From Spartobacteria bacterium (GTDB lineage: Bacteria > Verrucomicrobiota > Verrucomicrobiia > Chthoniobacterales > Chthoniobacteraceae), in NCBI GenBank assembly GCA_025350985.1, contig JANXWU010000101.1, forward strand, positions 1-16,944: a stretch of DNA of 16,944 nt, given 5' to 3'. The position numbers and the translations under genes are program-made. This document shows, piece by piece, positions 14,709 to 16,944 of the stretch. The notes under the pieces were generated by a model. That model saw only the letters and a list, made by a program, of their open reading frames with translations, made no database searches and was not told the origin of the DNA. How positions within the stretch are numbered: position 1 is the stretch's first letter; each line of letters begins with the position of its first letter.

Positions 14709-15125
14709 TTAATCCGAAACTCTTTTCATTGTCATCATATCCATTTGATGCGTGACAACATAACGCCCTCTCACGCAAATATCAATATGGGCATGTTCTG
14801 GATGGGTTACCGTAGCGCCTTCCTGCCCAACATCAAAACAGTAGCCTAAAGGCCAGCGGTTATTGACATAAGAAGGAAGCTTAATTCCTTGGTAGACTTT
14901 TACATCACCAATCAGAATGTGTCTTGCGCCAAGAGACGTACCATCTGCTATTTGTCTAATATCAAGCATATCTCCAATAGGGTGATTATCCTCTACACGG
15001 TGAATGTATATGTCTCCCTGACGAGTAACTTTACCTACGGGCCATACTTTGACAATCCTTCTTTCTTTACGGTTTAACTTGATTGCTTTCTCGGTTAGTT
15101 CATTGATAATGTCAATAGTGTTCAT
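14709..15125 (-). CDS. Hypothetical QGD-type protein (138 aa) partnering the DUF6745 gene
   Basis: A helical N-terminus (TIDIINELTEKAIKLNRKERR) leads into a beta-rich domain: RQGDIYIHRV, GTSLGARHILIGD, then HPEHAHIDICVRGRYVVTHQ and a final MKRVSD. The QGD start, HxEH motif and closing RYxVTHQ...RVxD recur in a widespread family of small phage and bacterial proteins of unknown function with cupin-like strands. The start at 15125 is chosen over 15131 because AAGGAG abuts the first ATG but lies six bases from the second. The gene follows the DUF6745 stop by 13 bases, so the two form one transcript and probably one functional unit. Confidence 0.65.
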   Translation of the reverse strand: MNTIDIINELTEKAIKLNRKERRIVKVWPVGKVTRQGDIYIHRVEDNHPIGDMLDIRQIADGTSLGARHILIGDVKVYQGIKLPSYVNNRWPLGYCFDVGQEGATVTHPEHAHIDICVRGRYVVTHQMDMMTMKRVSD

Positions 15126-15138
15126 TGTCATCTCCTTT

Positions 15139-15822
15139 TTATGCTTCTATGATTAGTAATTCTTCGTTGAATCCAGCTAATAAATTATGTGCTTCTTTAC
15201 AAGTCTTAATGTTACTAGAGACTAGCATGTGGTAAATCCTAGATGTGCTGCCATCACTACCGATAAGATACCTATCCCCGTTGTTATCTTCCATTAATGC
15301 TCTGGGGGCAGAACCTTCTAGTGTTAATGAATCCATATCAATAATTTTAGCTCCAGTGTCCATAAGGTAGTTAGATATGCCATAGCGTTCGATCATGACA
15401 CGCTTAATCTCTTGATTTATTTCATTCTTAATATCTATTACCGTTATTTTGTGAGGGCTTTCAATAACGTACATCGGAACTCGCACGCCATGCCACGAAT
15501 ATAAGCTAGAGCCATCTCTCCATTCACAGAATGGCCCATCTTCACAGTGTGGCCTATTTTGATCGTCTACTTTTAGTTTTGATGGACGATCACAAACAAT
15601 GCAAAACTTTTTATGCACATAACGAAATGAGGATAGTTCGGACAATTTCTCGTAATGAATCCATTTTGAGTAATCAATTGGCAATTGAACTATCACTCTA
15701 AAGAATGATAAAAAACTATCCCACCCAGACCAAAAATTACCACCCTGGTAAAAATTATTTGCTCTTAAAGCACATTGAAGGAAGAAATTTTTATTCCCTA
15801 ATTTTATTGATAAATCTACCAT
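15139..15822 (-). CDS. DUF6745-domain protein (C-terminal domain; frame continues upstream)
   Basis: Coordinates give the shortest ATG-initiated form (227 aa). Residues 29-60 (NFWSGWDSFLSFFR...IDYSKW) and 74-122 (CIVCDRPSKL, NRPHCEDGPFCEWRDG, LYSWHGVRVPMYVIE), then IKRVMIERYG and the C-terminal YHMLVSSNIKTCKEAHN segment, are the conserved features of DUF6745, a domain of unknown function. Cys74/Cys77 and Cys93/Cys99 could bind metal. ATG 15822 has no ribosome-binding site, and the frame stays open without interruption into the repeat array upstream, so the real protein is probably much longer (see 15823-16944). It is the first gene of the leftward cluster inside the window. Confidence 0.75.
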   Translation of the reverse strand: MVDLSIKLGNKNFFLQCALRANNFYQGGNFWSGWDSFLSFFRVIVQLPIDYSKWIHYEKLSELSSFRYVHKKFCIVCDRPSKLKVDDQNRPHCEDGPFCEWRDGSSLYSWHGVRVPMYVIESPHKITVIDIKNEINQEIKRVMIERYGISNYLMDTGAKIIDMDSLTLEGSAPRALMEDNNGDRYLIGSDGSTSRIYHMLVSSNIKTCKEAHNLLAGFNEELLIIEA

Positions 15823-16944
15823 GGCTTTTATTCTAAAATTATACCAGTTTTTAGCGTCCTCGGTAGCCTCGGTAGCAGCAATGGTAGCAGCCTGGGTAGC
15901 AGCACGGGTAGCATCAAAGGTAGCAGCCTGGGTAGCATCACGGGTAGCATCAAAGGTAGCAGCATCGGTAGCATCACGGGTAGCATCAAAGGTAGCAGCA
16001 CTGGTAGCAACACGGGTAGCCTCATAGGTAGCAGCACTGGTAGCAGCATCGGTAGCATCAATGGTAGCCTCAAAGGTAGCAGCCTGGGTAGCAGCATCGG
16101 TAGCATCATTGGTAGCAGCAATGGTAGCAGCACGGGTAGTCTCAAATGTAGCAGCCTGGGTAGCAGCATCGATAGCAGCACGGGTAGCATCGGTAGCCTC
16201 ACGGGTAGCCTCACGGATAGCCTCAATGGTAGCCTCAAAGGTAGCAGCACTGGTAGCCTCACGGGTAGCCTCATAGGTAGCAGCACTGATAGTATCACTG
16301 GTAGCATCAAAGGTAGCAGCCTCGGTAGCATCACGGATAGCAGCATCGGTAGCATCAAGGGTAGCCTCACGGGTAGCCGCACGGGTAGCCTCACTGGTAG
16401 CAGCATTGGTAGCATCAATGGTAGCAGCACTGGTAGCAGCACTGGTAGCAGCATTGGTAGCATCATTGGTAGCAGCAATGATAGCAGCACGGGTAGCCTA
16501 AAATGTAGCAGCACGGGTAGCAGCACGTATAGCATCACGGGTAGCAGCATCGGTAGCATCAAGGGTAGCCTCAAAGGTAGCATCAAGGGTAGCATCAAGG
16601 GTAGCATCAAAGGTAGCAGCACTGGTAGCAGCACGGGTAGCCTCACGGGTAGCCTCAATGGTAGCAGCACGTATAGCATCACGGGTAGCAGCATTGATAG
16701 CCTCACTGGTAGCCTCACGGGTAGCAACATCGGTAGCAGTACTGGTAGCCTCAATGGTAGCAGCATAGGTAGCAGCAAAGGTAGCCGCACGGGTAGCATC
16801 ACTGGTAGCAGCTTCGGTAGCATCACGGGTAGCAGCACTGGTAGCAGCCTGGGTAGCCTCACGGATAGCATCACGGGTAGCAACATCGGTAGCATCAATG
16901 GTAGCCTCAAAGGTAGCAGTACTGGTAGCATCCTCGGTAGCATC
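15823..16944 (-). pseudogene. In-frame N-terminal AT-x-x repeat region of the DUF6745 protein, one internal TAG, runs off the window
   Basis: Reading the minus strand in the DUF6745 frame upstream of 15822 gives ATEDAKNWYNFRIKA and before it about 90 tetrapeptides of the form (A/D/E)-A-T-x, where x is Arg, Ser, Phe, Asp, Ile, Asn, Gln, Leu, Tyr or Glu. The frame is open to the window edge apart from a single TAG at 16500-16498. I find no ATG, GTG or TTG in this frame from 15823 to 16944, so translation must start beyond the window. If the TAG is read through or is an error, the protein has at least 600 aa. The repeat is Ala/Thr-rich with a four-residue period, favouring helix or a solenoid; it lacks any signal peptide here. 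Alternatively the full-length gene is broken and only fragments are made. Confidence 0.6.
15859..16944. repeat. 12-bp tandem array, about 90 units, GGTAGCnnCnnn
   Basis: On the + strand nearly every unit is GGTAGC followed by AGC, ATC or CTC and a variable triplet (ACG, AAA, ACT, ATC, AAT, ATT, CTG, AAG, ATA). A few 9-bp units (15859-15876, near 16186-16194, and near 16927-16935) keep the frame. The fixed GGTAGC is changed only rarely (GATAGC, TATAGC, TGTAGC). Because the period is a multiple of three, long frames stay open on both strands; only the minus-strand Ala-Thr frame joins a recognisable domain. Confidence 0.9.

Noticed and set aside
15839..15849. TATAAT on the minus strand just upstream of ATG 15822
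   Set aside because: There is no acceptable -35 and no ribosome site, and it lies inside the continuous coding frame. Probably chance in an AT-rich linker.
15821..16276. Val-Ala repeat ORFs on the + strand (68 and 71 aa)
   Set aside because: They are interrupted by stops wherever CTCATAGG-type units occur, and have no ribosome site or attached domain.
15828..16943. 371-aa minus-strand Leu-Pro repeat ORF
   Set aside because: It is a by-product of the 12-bp period. The neighbouring Ala-Thr frame joins the DUF6745 domain without interruption, and the Leu-Pro frame ends in unrelated sequence.
15859..16944. CRISPR-like or iteron/origin array
   Set aside because: Units are 9-12 bp with no spacers and extend over 1 kb in frame with a protein domain, so coding repeats explain them better.

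Overview
The window looks like part of a tailed-phage (or prophage) genome of moderate-to-low GC content, infecting a Gram-negative host. The Gram-negative inference comes from the Sec signal peptides, a lipoprotein o-spanin and Shine-Dalgarno sites. The late-gene order resembles T7-like podoviruses: internal virion (DNA-ejection) proteins, then tail fibres, then holin and spanins. No terminase, polymerase or endolysin lies in the window, so taxonomy stays open.

Layout. Positions 1-5958 (+) are a tightly overlapping block. It holds the 3' end of a gp14-like protein, a 569-aa gp15-like protein, a 1275-aa giant virion protein and a 100-aa protein of unknown role. Positions 5987-6430 (-) hold a small zinc-ribbon gene reading against the late operon. 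It has its own extended -10 promoter and a very short leader that can fold into an H-type pseudoknot burying its ribosome-binding site. Positions 6481-12138 (+) hold tail-fibre and adsorption genes: a T7-fibre-like protein, a small beta-rich protein, a 1220-aa fibre with about 30 NVGIGT-type repeats, and a lectin-like protein. Three of these four carry Sec signal peptides, which is unusual for virion proteins.

Positions 12135-13879 (+) are small membrane and lysis genes: two tiny ORFs, a BhlA-like single-TM protein, a two-TM holin-like protein, a nested i-/o-spanin pair and a multi-TM protein. Positions 13863-16944 (-) form a convergent cluster. In transcription order it reads: a DUF6745-domain protein preceded in frame by about 90 AT-x-x tetrapeptide repeats, a 138-aa QGD-type protein, a frameshifted 44-aa ORF, a 69-aa Cys-rich protein, a 48-aa protein and a 108-aa protein with two four-Cys sites.

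The items most worth a second look are: the 12-bp repeat array that encodes the N-terminal extension of the DUF6745 protein and is interrupted by one amber codon; the compact promoter-pseudoknot leader at 6310-6430; the secreted-looking fibre genes; and an 82-codon internal duplication in the big fibre that keeps its protein sequence while most silent positions differ.
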